Shown: positions 25,352-34,400, numbered from the stretch's first letter. The stretch is DNA of 64,000 nucleotides from DSYU01 sp963827605 (GCA_963827605.1 CAWHBK010000003.1:744001-808000); one strand, 5' to 3'. The notes: generated by a model from the letters alone, not told the origin. Numbers and translations: made by a program.

Positions 25352-27022
25352 CTAGGGAAGCAGCCGGTGAAAAACGCTGGCAAGCATACTTCCAAAACCA
25401 AGGATGATCAGGGCCAGACCTGAAAGCAGGGCCACTGGCGTTCCGAGAAGGCGCGCCAACGAGCGGCCTGAGTCTGGGTGTTTCCGTGAAAGAAATACGG
25501 CCAGGTAGATAACAGCCCCAACCAGCAGCAGCTCCAGGAGCCACAAAAAGCCCCAGGCGCCCCAGTTACCGGTCAAAGAACAGTAAGCCAGGATAAAACC
25601 ATTGCCCGCCAGGATTCCGACCGGGATCAGCATCCAGATTTGGCCCAGCGCACCCATCAGCAAGGATAGCATAATCGCCACCAGGAGCAGTTCGGCGGGC
25701 CAGCCGTACTGGAAGAACCCCCACCAGCCGGTTGTAGTACCCACGGCCACGGCAAGCAAGTTGGCCCCTACCAGCAACCCCACCCCAAACAGCGCCGTGC
25801 GTGTGATCTGCGGCTCGGCAGCGGGCTTTTGATCCGGCGTCTCCTGAACAAACGACGCGCTTTCCTGGCCCGTTACGCCTTGCCTGACGTTTTCCGCGGC
25901 AGTATTCAAGGCCCCAGAGACAACGCCCCCAACAGAAGTGAATAAGTTCTCGGCGGCTTTGTATACATCTTTCAGGGTTCCTTCCGCTGAAGCAGGCGTG
26001 GAAACTCCGGGCTGGCTTTCACCGCGCAAGCGCTGACCCAGGCTCGCGTCGGTGTCATCGACCGCAAACTGCTTATCGGTGATGTTGTGGCGATCGGTAC
26101 CCGAAAAGACGATTGGAACGTTGGGGTCCGGCATACCCGCCTGGGCAGGCTCAAAGGCCGGGTTGTTTGCGCTATCCGCGCAGGCGGAGGCTGCTTCTTG
26201 CAGCGCCTCGAGCATTTCCACGGCCGTATGATAACGATCCTCAGGCTGCTTGGCCAGGGCTTTCAGGACAACGCGTTCGAATGGTTTCGGGATGGTCCTC
26301 CCTGGCTCTCTGGGCAGCGGCAGGGGATCGTTAAGGTGTTTCATCAGGATTGCCAGCGGCGTATCAGCATCGAATGGGGGGTTCCCGAGGAGCATTTCAT
26401 AGAGCACCACGCCCAGGGAATAGATATCACTGCGCGCATCGACATTTTTGCTAATCCCCTGTTCAGGGGCCATATAATGGAGCGTGCCCATCAATGCGCC
26501 GGCAACGGTGTATTTTGTACCTCCCACAATCTGAGCAATCCCAAAGTCGGTGATAACGGCCTCCCCTTTACGGGTCAGAAGGATATTGGCTGGCTTGATA
26601 TCCCGGTGGATAATGCCTTCCTTGTGTGCGTACGCAAGGCCGTTCAGAACATCGCTAAGAATGCGCACGATTTCGCCAGTGGGAATAAATTCACCTTTTC
26701 CCCGAAAGCGGTTCAAGTAGGCTTTTAGCGTATCCCCTTCCAGCAGCTCCATTACCATGTAATACAGCCCGTCTTGAAGGTCAAAATCAAACACCTGCAC
26801 GATATTCGGGTGGCGCAGTGCCGCCACAGAGCGGGCTTCGCGCGAGAACCGTGCCAGGAATTCCTGTTCTTCCATCAGATCCGAGCGCAGGACTTTGATG
26901 GCTACGTACCGGTCTAGTGAAGCGTGGTAAGCGCGGTACACCTGGGCCATGCCCCCCTGCCCCAGCGGTTCGAGGACGCGGTATTTTCCGAGTGTTTGTC
27001 CCTCTAACGTTTTTAGTGTCAT
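25352..27022 (-). CDS. Membrane-anchored Ser/Thr protein kinase
   Basis: In this 556-residue protein, residues ~12-275 are a complete Hanks-type kinase: GQGGMAQVYRA, the ATP-Lys in VAIKVL, HRDIKPANILL, DFGIAQI and MAPEQG. A low-complexity linker of about 120 residues follows, then a C-terminal domain of about five membrane helices containing the Trp-rich motif GFILAYCSLTGNWGAWGFLW. There is no PASTA domain, so sensing must involve the membrane part. The FHA-winged-helix regulator is encoded 162 bp upstream on the same strand. FHA domains bind phosphothreonine, so that regulator is a likely substrate or reader. This link is inferred from position. Confidence 0.88.
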   Translation of the reverse strand: MTLKTLEGQTLGKYRVLEPLGQGGMAQVYRAYHASLDRYVAIKVLRSDLMEEQEFLARFSREARSVAALRHPNIVQVFDFDLQDGLYYMVMELLEGDTLKAYLNRFRGKGEFIPTGEIVRILSDVLNGLAYAHKEGIIHRDIKPANILLTRKGEAVITDFGIAQIVGGTKYTVAGALMGTLHYMAPEQGISKNVDARSDIYSLGVVLYEMLLGNPPFDADTPLAILMKHLNDPLPLPREPGRTIPKPFERVVLKALAKQPEDRYHTAVEMLEALQEAASACADSANNPAFEPAQAGMPDPNVPIVFSGTDRHNITDKQFAVDDTDASLGQRLRGESQPGVSTPASAEGTLKDVYKAAENLFTSVGGVVSGALNTAAENVRQGVTGQESASFVQETPDQKPAAEPQITRTALFGVGLLVGANLLAVAVGTTTGWWGFFQYGWPAELLLVAIMLSLLMGALGQIWMLIPVGILAGNGFILAYCSLTGNWGAWGFLWLLELLLVGAVIYLAVFLSRKHPDSGRSLARLLGTPVALLSGLALIILGFGSMLASVFHRLLP

Positions 27023-27184
27023 AGCTGCCAGTAAAGTTCCTTCGCCTTTGTCACGAGATCCGCTTTTGTTACCAGATCAGCGCTTTGTTATTGAGAAGAT
27101 GATAGCATGCCCTGAAAAATCGTACCTATCCATTCGCTAACAATGGGCTATTCACTACCTGATGGTCCGTTATCGATTTCCATT

Positions 27185-27793
27185 TCAAGCCACCAGACGG
27201 TACCCCATCCCACGCACCGTAAGCAGAACGACCGGAGAATTGGGGTCTATCTCAATTTTCGTGCGCAGGCGGCGCACCAGGTTCTCGATCTGATAATCAA
27301 AAATGCCCTCCTGGTATTCGACCCACACAACCTGGCCAATCTCTTCCTTTGAACATACTCTCCCGCGGTTTTGGTAGAGGTAGGCCAGCAGTGCAAACTC
27401 CTTGGGTGATAAGGAAACCGGCACCCGGTTTACCCGCACCAGCCCTGCCGCCGGATCAATTTCCAGGTCGGGGAACGGCGTTTCGCGGGTTGTAGTGTCA
27501 GGGTCGTGGAACGTAAATAGGATATCCCCAATCATCACCTGGTCGCCGTCCCGCAATAGTTGGGGAGATAACACCCGTTGTTCGTTGAGGAAGGTGCCGT
27601 TGGTGCTATTTAGATCTTCGAGGAATAACTTACGCCCATCGCGGCGAATGCGAGCATGTTCACGAGAAACACGCTTGCTGACAATAACAATATCGTTCTC
27701 CACACCGCGCCCAATCGTGGAGACCCCGGCGGCCAGCTGATGCTCTTTTCCGGTGACATCGATTAAATATGGAACAGGCTCTGTAAAAACCAC
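27185..27793 (-). CDS. FHA-domain winged-helix transcriptional regulator
   Basis: In this 202-residue protein, residues ~10-95 form an FHA domain with the phosphothreonine-binding residues in TIGRGVENDIVI, VSREHARI and LNSTNGTFLN. A C-terminal OmpR-type winged helix follows (LSPKEFALLAYLYQNRGRVCSKEEI ... IENLVRRLRTKIE ... VVLLTVRGMGYRL). There is no receiver domain, so phosphorylation is probably read through FHA. This is a compact device for turning kinase activity into transcription. The gene heads a reverse-strand cluster with a kinase. Confidence 0.88.
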   Translation of the reverse strand: MVFTEPVPYLIDVTGKEHQLAAGVSTIGRGVENDIVIVSKRVSREHARIRRDGRKLFLEDLNSTNGTFLNEQRVLSPQLLRDGDQVMIGDILFTFHDPDTTTRETPFPDLEIDPAAGLVRVNRVPVSLSPKEFALLAYLYQNRGRVCSKEEIGQVVWVEYQEGIFDYQIENLVRRLRTKIEIDPNSPVVLLTVRGMGYRLVA

Positions 27794-27898
27794 GCTGAAT
27801 GCCTCGAAAGTCGGAACTTAATAATTAAGTATACGGGAAAAAAGATTTTCGTGTACCACCAAAGAGAAAGAATTAATCACGGATTACGCGGATGGAAC

Positions 27899-27941
27899 GA
27901 ATTACGCGGATAAGAAAAATTATTTCTTATCCGCGTAATTC
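27899..27941. repeat. Palindromic REP-like element
   Basis: A perfect 19-bp stem (GAATTACGCGGATAAGAAA at 27899-27917 with its complement at 27923-27941) closes a 5-base loop. Extra partial copies of GGATTACGCGGAT (27881-27893) and TGATCCGCGT (27954-27963) flank it. The same wording recurring around a hairpin suggests a dispersed intergenic repeat. It also could stop transcription of citrate synthase, whose stop codon is at 27964. Confidence 0.6.
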
Positions 27942-27963
27942 TTATTATCTACTTGATCCGCGT

Positions 27964-29292
27964 TTATTCCTGGGTCAGCATTTCTTTCTTTTCCGCCAGG
28001 CCGACCATTTCTTCGAGCATGCGCGTTGTCAGCGACTTGGGCCGTTCGATGGGTTTGCCTAAAGCGCGCGACCAGACCGACTGCGCGGTAAGGCCCATGA
28101 TGCGGCTGACGCCAAACAGTACCGTGTAAAAATCATGCTCGCCCACTCCGTAATGGCGCTGGATGGAGCCGCTCAGGGCATCGACGTTTGGCCAGGGGCT
28201 TTTCACTTTGCCGGTCTCTTTAAGCACATCCGGGACAACTTCAAAGACCATTTTGGCCAGGCAGAAGAGATCATCATCCGGAAAATGGAGATCGCCAAAT
28301 TCCAATTGGGCGGTAAAACGTGGATCGGTCACGCGCAGAACCGGGTGCCCGTAACCCGGGATCACCTGCCCGGAACGCAGGGTGTCACGAGCAAACTCGG
28401 CCAGCTGGTCTCTGGTGGGCAGACCGTTGAAGTACGCGTATACACTTTCAAGCCAGCGCAGGCATTCCTGGTTTGCCAGCCCATGCAGCGGCCCGGCCAG
28501 CCCGCACATCGCGGCTGAAGAGGCGTAATATACGTCTGACAGCGCCGAACTAACCAGCTGCGCGGTATGCGCGCTGACGTTGGCGCCCTCATGATCCGAA
28601 TGGAGCACGATGAACAGGCGCATCAGATCCTGGTATTCAGCGTTGCCCGGCACCAGCATATTGGCAAGGTTGGCGCTCCAATCCAGATCCGGGTCGGGAC
28701 GCACCATGCGAGCGCCTTTGTAGCGCAGGTTGTAAATGAACGCCGCGATATAAGGCAGCTTGGCCATCAGGTTCATACTGTCTTCCAGGGTGGCCTTCCA
28801 GTACTCGGATTTCTGCATGCCGTTGTTATAACGCTCGGCAAATATCAACTCGCAGTTGAGCGCCAGGATGGCCTGAGCGAACATGGTCATCGGGTGCGTG
28901 CAGGCAGGCATGGCGCGGATCAGGTCGTAGACGTAAATTGGCACCCGGCTGCGCCGCTTCCAATCGGCCTCGACTTCCATGGCTTCTTCGTAGGTGGGTA
29001 CCTCATCAATCATTAAGAGATAGTAGATCCCGCCCGCCAATGGATAGTTTGAATTCTTCGCCTTGGGAAGCATGTCGAGCAGATCCGGGATCGAGTACCC
29101 GCGGATACGGATCCCCTGGTACGGGTCGATGTAAGAGATATCACTGACGTTGATCTGCACACCGCGGATACCGCTGTAAATCTGCTCAACGGTGACATCC
29201 CCAACTTTATAGCTCCCGTGACTCTTGAGCAATGTTTTGACGCGTTCGCGCCAGGCCGGTAATTGGGCAGCGATTTTCTCTTGAATGATCAT
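27964..29292 (-). CDS. gltA: Citrate synthase (mitochondrial/type I-like)
   Basis: The protein has 442 residues. Catalytic residues are in place: the His of HSDHEGANVSAHT, the His of PGYGHPVLR and the Asp of WPNVDALSG, with Arg residues in the usual citrate-binding segments. The extended N-terminus (LKSHGSYKVGDVTVEQIYSGIRGV) and the WPNVDA wording match the eukaryote-like branch rather than the hexameric NADH-inhibited type. It condenses acetyl-CoA and oxaloacetate, the first TCA step. It lies 45 bp downstream of the IclR regulator on the same strand and is divergent from isocitrate dehydrogenase and aconitase. Confidence 0.92.
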   Translation of the reverse strand: MIIQEKIAAQLPAWRERVKTLLKSHGSYKVGDVTVEQIYSGIRGVQINVSDISYIDPYQGIRIRGYSIPDLLDMLPKAKNSNYPLAGGIYYLLMIDEVPTYEEAMEVEADWKRRSRVPIYVYDLIRAMPACTHPMTMFAQAILALNCELIFAERYNNGMQKSEYWKATLEDSMNLMAKLPYIAAFIYNLRYKGARMVRPDPDLDWSANLANMLVPGNAEYQDLMRLFIVLHSDHEGANVSAHTAQLVSSALSDVYYASSAAMCGLAGPLHGLANQECLRWLESVYAYFNGLPTRDQLAEFARDTLRSGQVIPGYGHPVLRVTDPRFTAQLEFGDLHFPDDDLFCLAKMVFEVVPDVLKETGKVKSPWPNVDALSGSIQRHYGVGEHDFYTVLFGVSRIMGLTAQSVWSRALGKPIERPKSLTTRMLEEMVGLAEKKEMLTQE

Positions 29293-29337
29293 GTCCTATC
29301 TCCTACAGATTTAAATCGATAAACCAGGCAGGGTACA

Positions 29338-30114
29338 TCAGGCGAAATTCCGGATGCCATACCCCATACTCTTTGAAATTTGCGCGGCGACTCGTTTTGC
29401 CGCTTCGCTGTAAATCAGCACTTTTTCTTCATTAAATCGCTGGATGGGCCCGGAGATGGATAGGGCGGCGACTACTTCGCCGTTCTGATCTAAAATGGGA
29501 GCGGCTACCCCGGCAGCATCTTCGATCCACTCCCCATAACTGATGGCAAACCCTACCTCGCGCACCTTCTGCAGCTCGCAGCGTAATGCCTCGGGCTCGA
29601 TGATTGTCATGGGCGTCAGGGGCACCATATTCGTGGTTTTGAAATATTCATCCAGTTGTTTGGGAGATAAAAAAGCTAACATCGCCTTCCCCGCAGAACC
29701 GGCATACAACGGCAGCCGCCGCCCCATCCGCGTAATGATGCGCACAGTCTGCGGGCTTTCCAGACGCTCGATACATAAACGCTCGTTGCCGTCCAGGATA
29801 TACAGGCTGATCGACTCGCGAGTCGTCTGGTGCAGTTCCTGTATGGCGGGAAGCGCGCGGTTGCGCACATCGAGAACGGCGTTGTACGTGCCCGCCCAGG
29901 TCAAGACGCGCGCACCTAGCGAGTATGCACGAGTATCCGGGTTCTGGCTTAGGACGCCCAGTTCCTTCATGGCGGCTAACAGCCGCCCGGTGGCGCTGCT
30001 AGAAAGCTCCACCATACGCGCAATCTCACGCACCCCAAGTTCGGATTTATCCTGGGTGAAGCAGTCGAGAATGGCGATGGCGCGGCTGAGGGTCTGAGAA
30101 GATTCGGCGGGCAT
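29338..30114 (-). CDS. IclR-family transcriptional regulator
   Basis: In this 258-residue protein an N-terminal winged helix (TLSRAIAILDCFTQDKSELGVREIARMVELSSSATGRLLAAM) is followed by the IclR effector-binding domain (YILDGNERLCIERLESPQTVR ... GRRLPLYAGSAGKAMLAF ... GVAAPILDQNGEVVAALSISGP). IclR proteins respond to small carboxylates or aromatic acids. Its placement between citrate synthase and the isocitrate dehydrogenase/aconitase genes points to control of the oxidative TCA branch. A palindrome just upstream is the likely binding site, giving autoregulation and divergent control. Confidence 0.9.
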   Translation of the reverse strand: MPAESSQTLSRAIAILDCFTQDKSELGVREIARMVELSSSATGRLLAAMKELGVLSQNPDTRAYSLGARVLTWAGTYNAVLDVRNRALPAIQELHQTTRESISLYILDGNERLCIERLESPQTVRIITRMGRRLPLYAGSAGKAMLAFLSPKQLDEYFKTTNMVPLTPMTIIEPEALRCELQKVREVGFAISYGEWIEDAAGVAAPILDQNGEVVAALSISGPIQRFNEEKVLIYSEAAKRVAAQISKSMGYGIRNFA

Positions 30115-30126
30115 GGAAAACCTTTT

Positions 30127-30143
30127 GTCCCACTAAGTGGGAC
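30127..30143. promoter_or_regulatory. Palindromic operator, probable IclR-family binding site
   Basis: GTCCCACTAAGTGGGAC is a perfect dyad with 7-base arms around TAA. A further half-site-like GTCCCA follows at 30147. It lies 13 bp upstream of the IclR start codon and directly before the -35 of the divergent isocitrate dehydrogenase promoter. Size and symmetry fit the short palindromes bound by IclR dimers. Confidence 0.7.
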
Positions 30144-30155
30144 AGCGTCCCAGTA

Positions 30156-30184
30156 TTTACAAAAACCATTATAAAGAGTAAAAT
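30156..30184 (+). promoter_or_regulatory. Sigma-70-type promoter for isocitrate dehydrogenase/aconitase
   Basis: TTTACA (30156-30161), a 17-base spacer and TAAAAT (30179-30184) form a good promoter reading towards the isocitrate dehydrogenase gene. The operator dyad ends 12 bases upstream of the -35, a position from which an IclR protein could activate or repress. Confidence 0.6.
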
Positions 30185-30320
30185 AGGTTACGTCAAGTAC
30201 CCATTTGGATCATTTTTTCCAAAAGACTTGACGGGCATAATCATAATGAGCCGGTCCGAATATCGATTTTCGGATCGTAAAAAATCAAAACCATTCGACA
30301 GGGCGGAGGATGTAAAACGT

Positions 30321-31625
30321 ATGGGATATAGGATTGCCGAGGTACCCGTTACAGGTGAAAAAATTGCCATGCGCAATGGCAGGCTTTTCACTCCCGACCA
30401 GCCGGTCATTCCCTTTATCGAGGGGGATGGCATCGGACCGGATATCTGGCGCGCCTCGCGGCGCGTCTTTGATACTGCCGTAGAAAAAGCGTACGGCGGT
30501 AAACGAAAAATCGCCTGGATGGAAGTTTACGCCGGGGAAAAATCCTTCAAAAACCACAACACATGGCTGCCAGATGAAACCTTGGAGGCCTTTCATGAGT
30601 ATATCGTTGGGATCAAAGGCCCGCTGACTACCCCCATTGGCGGCGGAATCCGCTCGCTGAACGTTGCGCTGCGCAAGGAACTGGACCTGTATGCCTGCGT
30701 GCGACCGGTGCGCTGGTTCAAGGATCTGCCTTCGGTGGTCAAGTACCCGGAACGGGTAGACATGGTCACGTTCCGGGAGAACACCGAGGATTTGTATGCC
30801 GGGATCGAGTTTGCCGCCGGCACACCCGAAAACGAGCGCTTCCTGCGCCTGCTGCGCGAGAATTTCCCAGACGAGTACGAGCGCATCCGCTTCAAAGAAA
30901 ACGTGGGGATTGGGATTAAACCCATCTCACAGGAAGGCAGCCAGCGCCTGGTGCGCGCCGCAATCAACTGGGCGCTGGAGAACAAGCGCCGCAGCGTCAC
31001 GCTGGTACACAAGGGCAATATCATGAAGTTCACCGAAGGCGCATTCCGTAATTGGGGCTACGATGTAGCCGAAACCGAGTTCGCCCAGTGGGCGTATACG
31101 CGCCGGCAGTGGGAAGCGACAAAAGCCACCCACGGCGAAGAAGCCGCCAACCAGGAACAGCAAGCCGCCCTGGCCAGGGGTCTGTTGCTGATCAAGGATG
31201 TGATTGCCGATATCGTCTTTGAGCAAACCATCACCCGCGCCGAGGAGTTCGATGTGCTGGCCACAATGAACCTGAACGGCGATTACCTCTCGGACGCGCT
31301 GGCGGCCCAGGTGGGCGGCATCGGCATTGCTCCAGGCGGCAACATCAATTTTGTCACCGGAACGGCGGTTTTCGAGGCTACGCATGGCACCGCACCGACC
31401 ATTGCCAATCAGGATGTTGCTAACCCCTGCTCGCTGCTGCTGTCCGGCGGGATGATGCTGCGTTACATAGGCTGGCCAGAGGCGGCCGATCTGATCGTAC
31501 ACGCGATCGAGCAAGCCGTGGTGAGCAAACATGTCACATTCGACTTGTTCCGCCTGATGCAAGATGCTACCCTGTTAAAGACCTCGGAATTTGCAGACGC
31601 ACTGATTATTTTTATGGAGGCGTAG
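30321..31625 (+). CDS. icd: Isocitrate dehydrogenase, copy 1
   Basis: The protein has 434 residues. Substrate and catalytic residues are present: IEGDGIGPDIW, GGGIRSLNVALRKELDLYACVRPVRWF, RENTEDLYAGIEF (Tyr) and LVHKGNIMKFTEGAF (Lys). I start at 30321 because from there the N-terminus has the same spacing as copy 2 and a GGAGG lies upstream; earlier ATGs add unrelated residues. The coenzyme pocket is unusual: at the E. coli Lys344-Tyr345 positions it has Thr-Ile (HGTAPTIANQD) and at Tyr391 it has Phe. Two bases separate it from aconitase. It belongs to the TCA block regulated from the IclR operator region. Confidence 0.9.
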   Translation: MGYRIAEVPVTGEKIAMRNGRLFTPDQPVIPFIEGDGIGPDIWRASRRVFDTAVEKAYGGKRKIAWMEVYAGEKSFKNHNTWLPDETLEAFHEYIVGIKGPLTTPIGGGIRSLNVALRKELDLYACVRPVRWFKDLPSVVKYPERVDMVTFRENTEDLYAGIEFAAGTPENERFLRLLRENFPDEYERIRFKENVGIGIKPISQEGSQRLVRAAINWALENKRRSVTLVHKGNIMKFTEGAFRNWGYDVAETEFAQWAYTRRQWEATKATHGEEAANQEQQAALARGLLLIKDVIADIVFEQTITRAEEFDVLATMNLNGDYLSDALAAQVGGIGIAPGGNINFVTGTAVFEATHGTAPTIANQDVANPCSLLLSGGMMLRYIGWPEAADLIVHAIEQAVVSKHVTFDLFRLMQDATLLKTSEFADALIIFMEA

Positions 31626-31627
31626 AA

Positions 31628-33493
31628 ATGAGCCTGAATACTTTTACAACCCGTGACCTGCTGGTCACACCCTCTGGAAGATATATCATCTACCGGCTGG
31701 ATGGGCTTGAACAAACCAGGGGTGGAAAAATCGACCGCCTGCCCTTCTCTGTCCGTATTTTACTAGAATCCGTTCTGCGCAACCTGGACGGCAAAAGAGT
31801 CACCCCAGCGGACATTGACAACCTGGCCGGTTGGCAGGCGCATGGCGAGCGTCCCTCCATGCTTTTCTATCCTGGGCGGGTAATCATGCAGGATTTTACC
31901 GGCGTACCGGTGGCAGTGGACCTGGCCTCCATGCGCTCCGCGCTGGCCCGGCTGGGTGGACAGCCCGAAAAAATCAACCCCACCGTGCCGGTCGACCTGG
32001 TGATCGACCACTCGGTGCAGGTAGATTATTACGGCAACTCGGACGCCCTGCGCCGCAACGCTGAATTAGAATTCGAGCGCAACCGCGAGCGTTATGAATT
32101 TTTGCATTGGGCCCAGAAAGCTTTTGATAACTTCCAGGTCGTCCCGCCCGCGACCGGCATTGTGCACCAGGTGAATCTCGAATACCTGGCGAAAGTGGTG
32201 CTCACCAAAGAAGGGGATGGTGAAACCGTTGCCTACCCGGATACCCTGGTAGGCACGGACTCGCACACCACCATGATTAACGGTCTGGGCGTGGTCGGTT
32301 GGGGCGTCGGCGGTATTGAAGCCATTTCCGTGATGGTCGGGGAGCCGATTGAAATGCTCGTCCCAGATGTGATCGGTTTCAAGCTAACCGGGCGGCTGCC
32401 TGAAGGCACTACCCCCACCGACCTGACGCTGACAATCACTCAAATGCTGCGCAAACGGGGCGTGGTGGAGAAGTTCGTCGAATTCTTTGGCCCCGGCCTG
32501 TCCTCTTTATCTCTGTCAGACCGGGCGATGATCAGCAATATGTCGCCGGAAAATGGCGCGACGATTACCTTCTTCCCGGTTGACCAGGCCACATTGAATT
32601 ACCTGACCCTCACCGGCCGGCCGACGGAACTGGTAGAAGCATACTGCAAAGAGCAACACCTGTTCCGCACCGATGACACGCCTGACCCAGAATTTACGGA
32701 TGTGCTGGAACTGGATCTGGGCGCAGTTCAGCCCAGCCTGGCCGGACCAAAGCGCCCGCAGGACCGGGTAGCGATGAGCGAAGTGCGCGAGAATTTTGAG
32801 CGCGCCCTGGTACAGCCGAAAAACGAGCGCGGTTTCGCACTCGCCCCAGAGGATCTTTCCCGCACCGGGAATGTCAGACTGGACGGGTATAGTGGAAAGA
32901 TCGGGCACGGCGCGGTAGTGATTGCTGCGATCACTTCCTGCACCAATACCTCGAACCCCACGGTAATGGTCGGCGCGGGACTGCTGGCCAAACATGCCGT
33001 TGAAAAGGGCCTGGAGGTCAAGCCGTATGTAAAGACCAGCCTGGCGCCCGGCTCGCGCGTGGTAACAGATTACCTGGAAAAAGCCCGGCTGATCGAACCC
33101 CTCGCCGCGCTGGGTTTCGACCTGGTTGGCTACGGCTGCACCACCTGTATCGGCAATTCGGGTCCGCTGCCCGAGCCGGTGGTAGAGGCGATCAACGAGG
33201 GCAACCTGGTAGCGACCGCGGTACTCTCCGGTAACCGCAACTTTGAAGGGCGGATCAGCCCGAATACTCTGGCTAACTACCTGGCCTCTCCGCCACTGGT
33301 CGTAGCCTATGCACTGGCAGGGACGATCGATATCGACCTTGACAGGGAACCGTTGGGGGTGGGGAAGGATGGCCAGCCCGTCTACCTGCGCGATATCTGG
33401 CCGAGCACTCAGGAAGTTCAGGAAACGATTCTCACGCAACGTGCGCCCGGAGATGTTCAAGAACAATTACGCGCGCGTTTTCGATGCGAATGA
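31628..33493 (+). CDS. acnA: Aconitate hydratase AcnA, first part (frameshifted)
   Basis: This frame encodes domains 1-3 of an AcnA/IRP-type aconitase, which interconverts citrate and isocitrate. The [4Fe-4S] ligands are the Cys of ITSCTNTSNP and the two of GYGCTTCIGNSG. The substrate-site segments DHSVQVDYYG, VGTDSHTTMINGLGVVGWGVGGIEA and KTSLAPGSRVV are intact. Near 33446-33448 the normal sequence shifts into the next frame: removing one C from CCC restores TQRAPEMF. As written, the product stops at 33493, missing the swivelling C-terminal domain. A sequencing error is more likely than loss, given that this is a central enzyme. Confidence 0.9.
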   Translation: MSLNTFTTRDLLVTPSGRYIIYRLDGLEQTRGGKIDRLPFSVRILLESVLRNLDGKRVTPADIDNLAGWQAHGERPSMLFYPGRVIMQDFTGVPVAVDLASMRSALARLGGQPEKINPTVPVDLVIDHSVQVDYYGNSDALRRNAELEFERNRERYEFLHWAQKAFDNFQVVPPATGIVHQVNLEYLAKVVLTKEGDGETVAYPDTLVGTDSHTTMINGLGVVGWGVGGIEAISVMVGEPIEMLVPDVIGFKLTGRLPEGTTPTDLTLTITQMLRKRGVVEKFVEFFGPGLSSLSLSDRAMISNMSPENGATITFFPVDQATLNYLTLTGRPTELVEAYCKEQHLFRTDDTPDPEFTDVLELDLGAVQPSLAGPKRPQDRVAMSEVRENFERALVQPKNERGFALAPEDLSRTGNVRLDGYSGKIGHGAVVIAAITSCTNTSNPTVMVGAGLLAKHAVEKGLEVKPYVKTSLAPGSRVVTDYLEKARLIEPLAALGFDLVGYGCTTCIGNSGPLPEPVVEAINEGNLVATAVLSGNRNFEGRISPNTLANYLASPPLVVAYALAGTIDIDLDREPLGVGKDGQPVYLRDIWPSTQEVQETILTQRAPGDVQEQLRARFRCE

Positions 33494-34322
33494 AACCTGG
33501 AACCAGATCCCCAGCGAAAGCCAGCGCACCTACCAGTGGAAGGAAAGCTCCACCTACATACAAGAACCACCTTACTTTATGGAAATGACCGCAACACCGC
33601 CAGAAAAGATTGAAATCCGCAATGCGCGCGTGCTGGCGATATTGGGCGATTCGGTCACTACCGACCATATTTCTCCAGCCGGGTCGATTCCGGTGAAGTC
33701 GCCGGCCGGTCAGTACCTGATCGAACACGGCGTCCAGCCGGCGCAGTTCAACTCGTATGGTTCACGGCGCGGCAACGATCGGGTGATGACGCGCGGCACA
33801 TTCGCCAACATTCGCCTGAAGAACCTGCTGGTCCCAGGCGTGGAGGGAGGCTTCACCGTGCACCTGCCGGATGGCGCGCAAACCACGATCTTTGACGCAG
33901 CCATGCAGTATAAAGCCGCGGGCGTACCGCTCCTGGTATTCGCCGGAAAAGAGTATGGCACCGGCTCCAGCCGCGACTGGGCTGCCAAGGGCACCCTGCT
34001 GCTGGGCGTCAAAGCGGTGATCGCCGAATCGTACGAGCGCATTCACCGCTCCAACCTGGTTGGGATGGGCGTGCTTCCGCTGCAATTCAAGTCTGGGCAG
34101 AACGTCCAGAACCTGGGATTAACCGGGCGCGAGACCTATACCATCGAGGGTACCGAGAAGATCCAGCAGCCAGGGTCGGAGCTAACGGTCCGCGTCAGGC
34201 GCGAAGATGGCAGCGAGTTCACTTTCCAGGCTATCGCGAGAATCGATACACCCATCGAGGTGGATTATTATAAGAACGGTGGAATCTTGCACAACGTGTT
34301 GTATGACCGGTTGAAAGGATAG
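33447..34322 (+). CDS. acnA: Aconitate hydratase AcnA, C-terminal domain after frameshift
   Basis: Continuing one base later, the sequence reads PEMFKNNYARVFDANETW, then LGDSVTTDHISPAGSIP, SYGSRRGNDRVMTRGTFANIR and FAGKEYGTGSSRDWAAKG, the standard domain-4 motifs of aconitase with the substrate-binding GSSRDW. With the first part it makes a protein of about 898 residues, normal for AcnA. A strong terminator follows at 34401. Confidence 0.9.
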   Translation, partial: PEMFKNNYARVFDANETWNQIPSESQRTYQWKESSTYIQEPPYFMEMTATPPEKIEIRNARVLAILGDSVTTDHISPAGSIPVKSPAGQYLIEHGVQPAQFNSYGSRRGNDRVMTRGTFANIRLKNLLVPGVEGGFTVHLPDGAQTTIFDAAMQYKAAGVPLLVFAGKEYGTGSSRDWAAKGTLLLGVKAVIAESYERIHRSNLVGMGVLPLQFKSGQNVQNLGLTGRETYTIEGTEKIQQPGSELTVRVRREDGSEFTFQAIARIDTPIEVDYYKNGGILHNVLYDRLKG

Positions 34323-34400
34323 GGGAAATAAGGACTTAACCCCACGGTTGCGGCTCTCCTGGTGTTACCTTTCCGCATCCGCGAGAAGAAACAACCTGAG

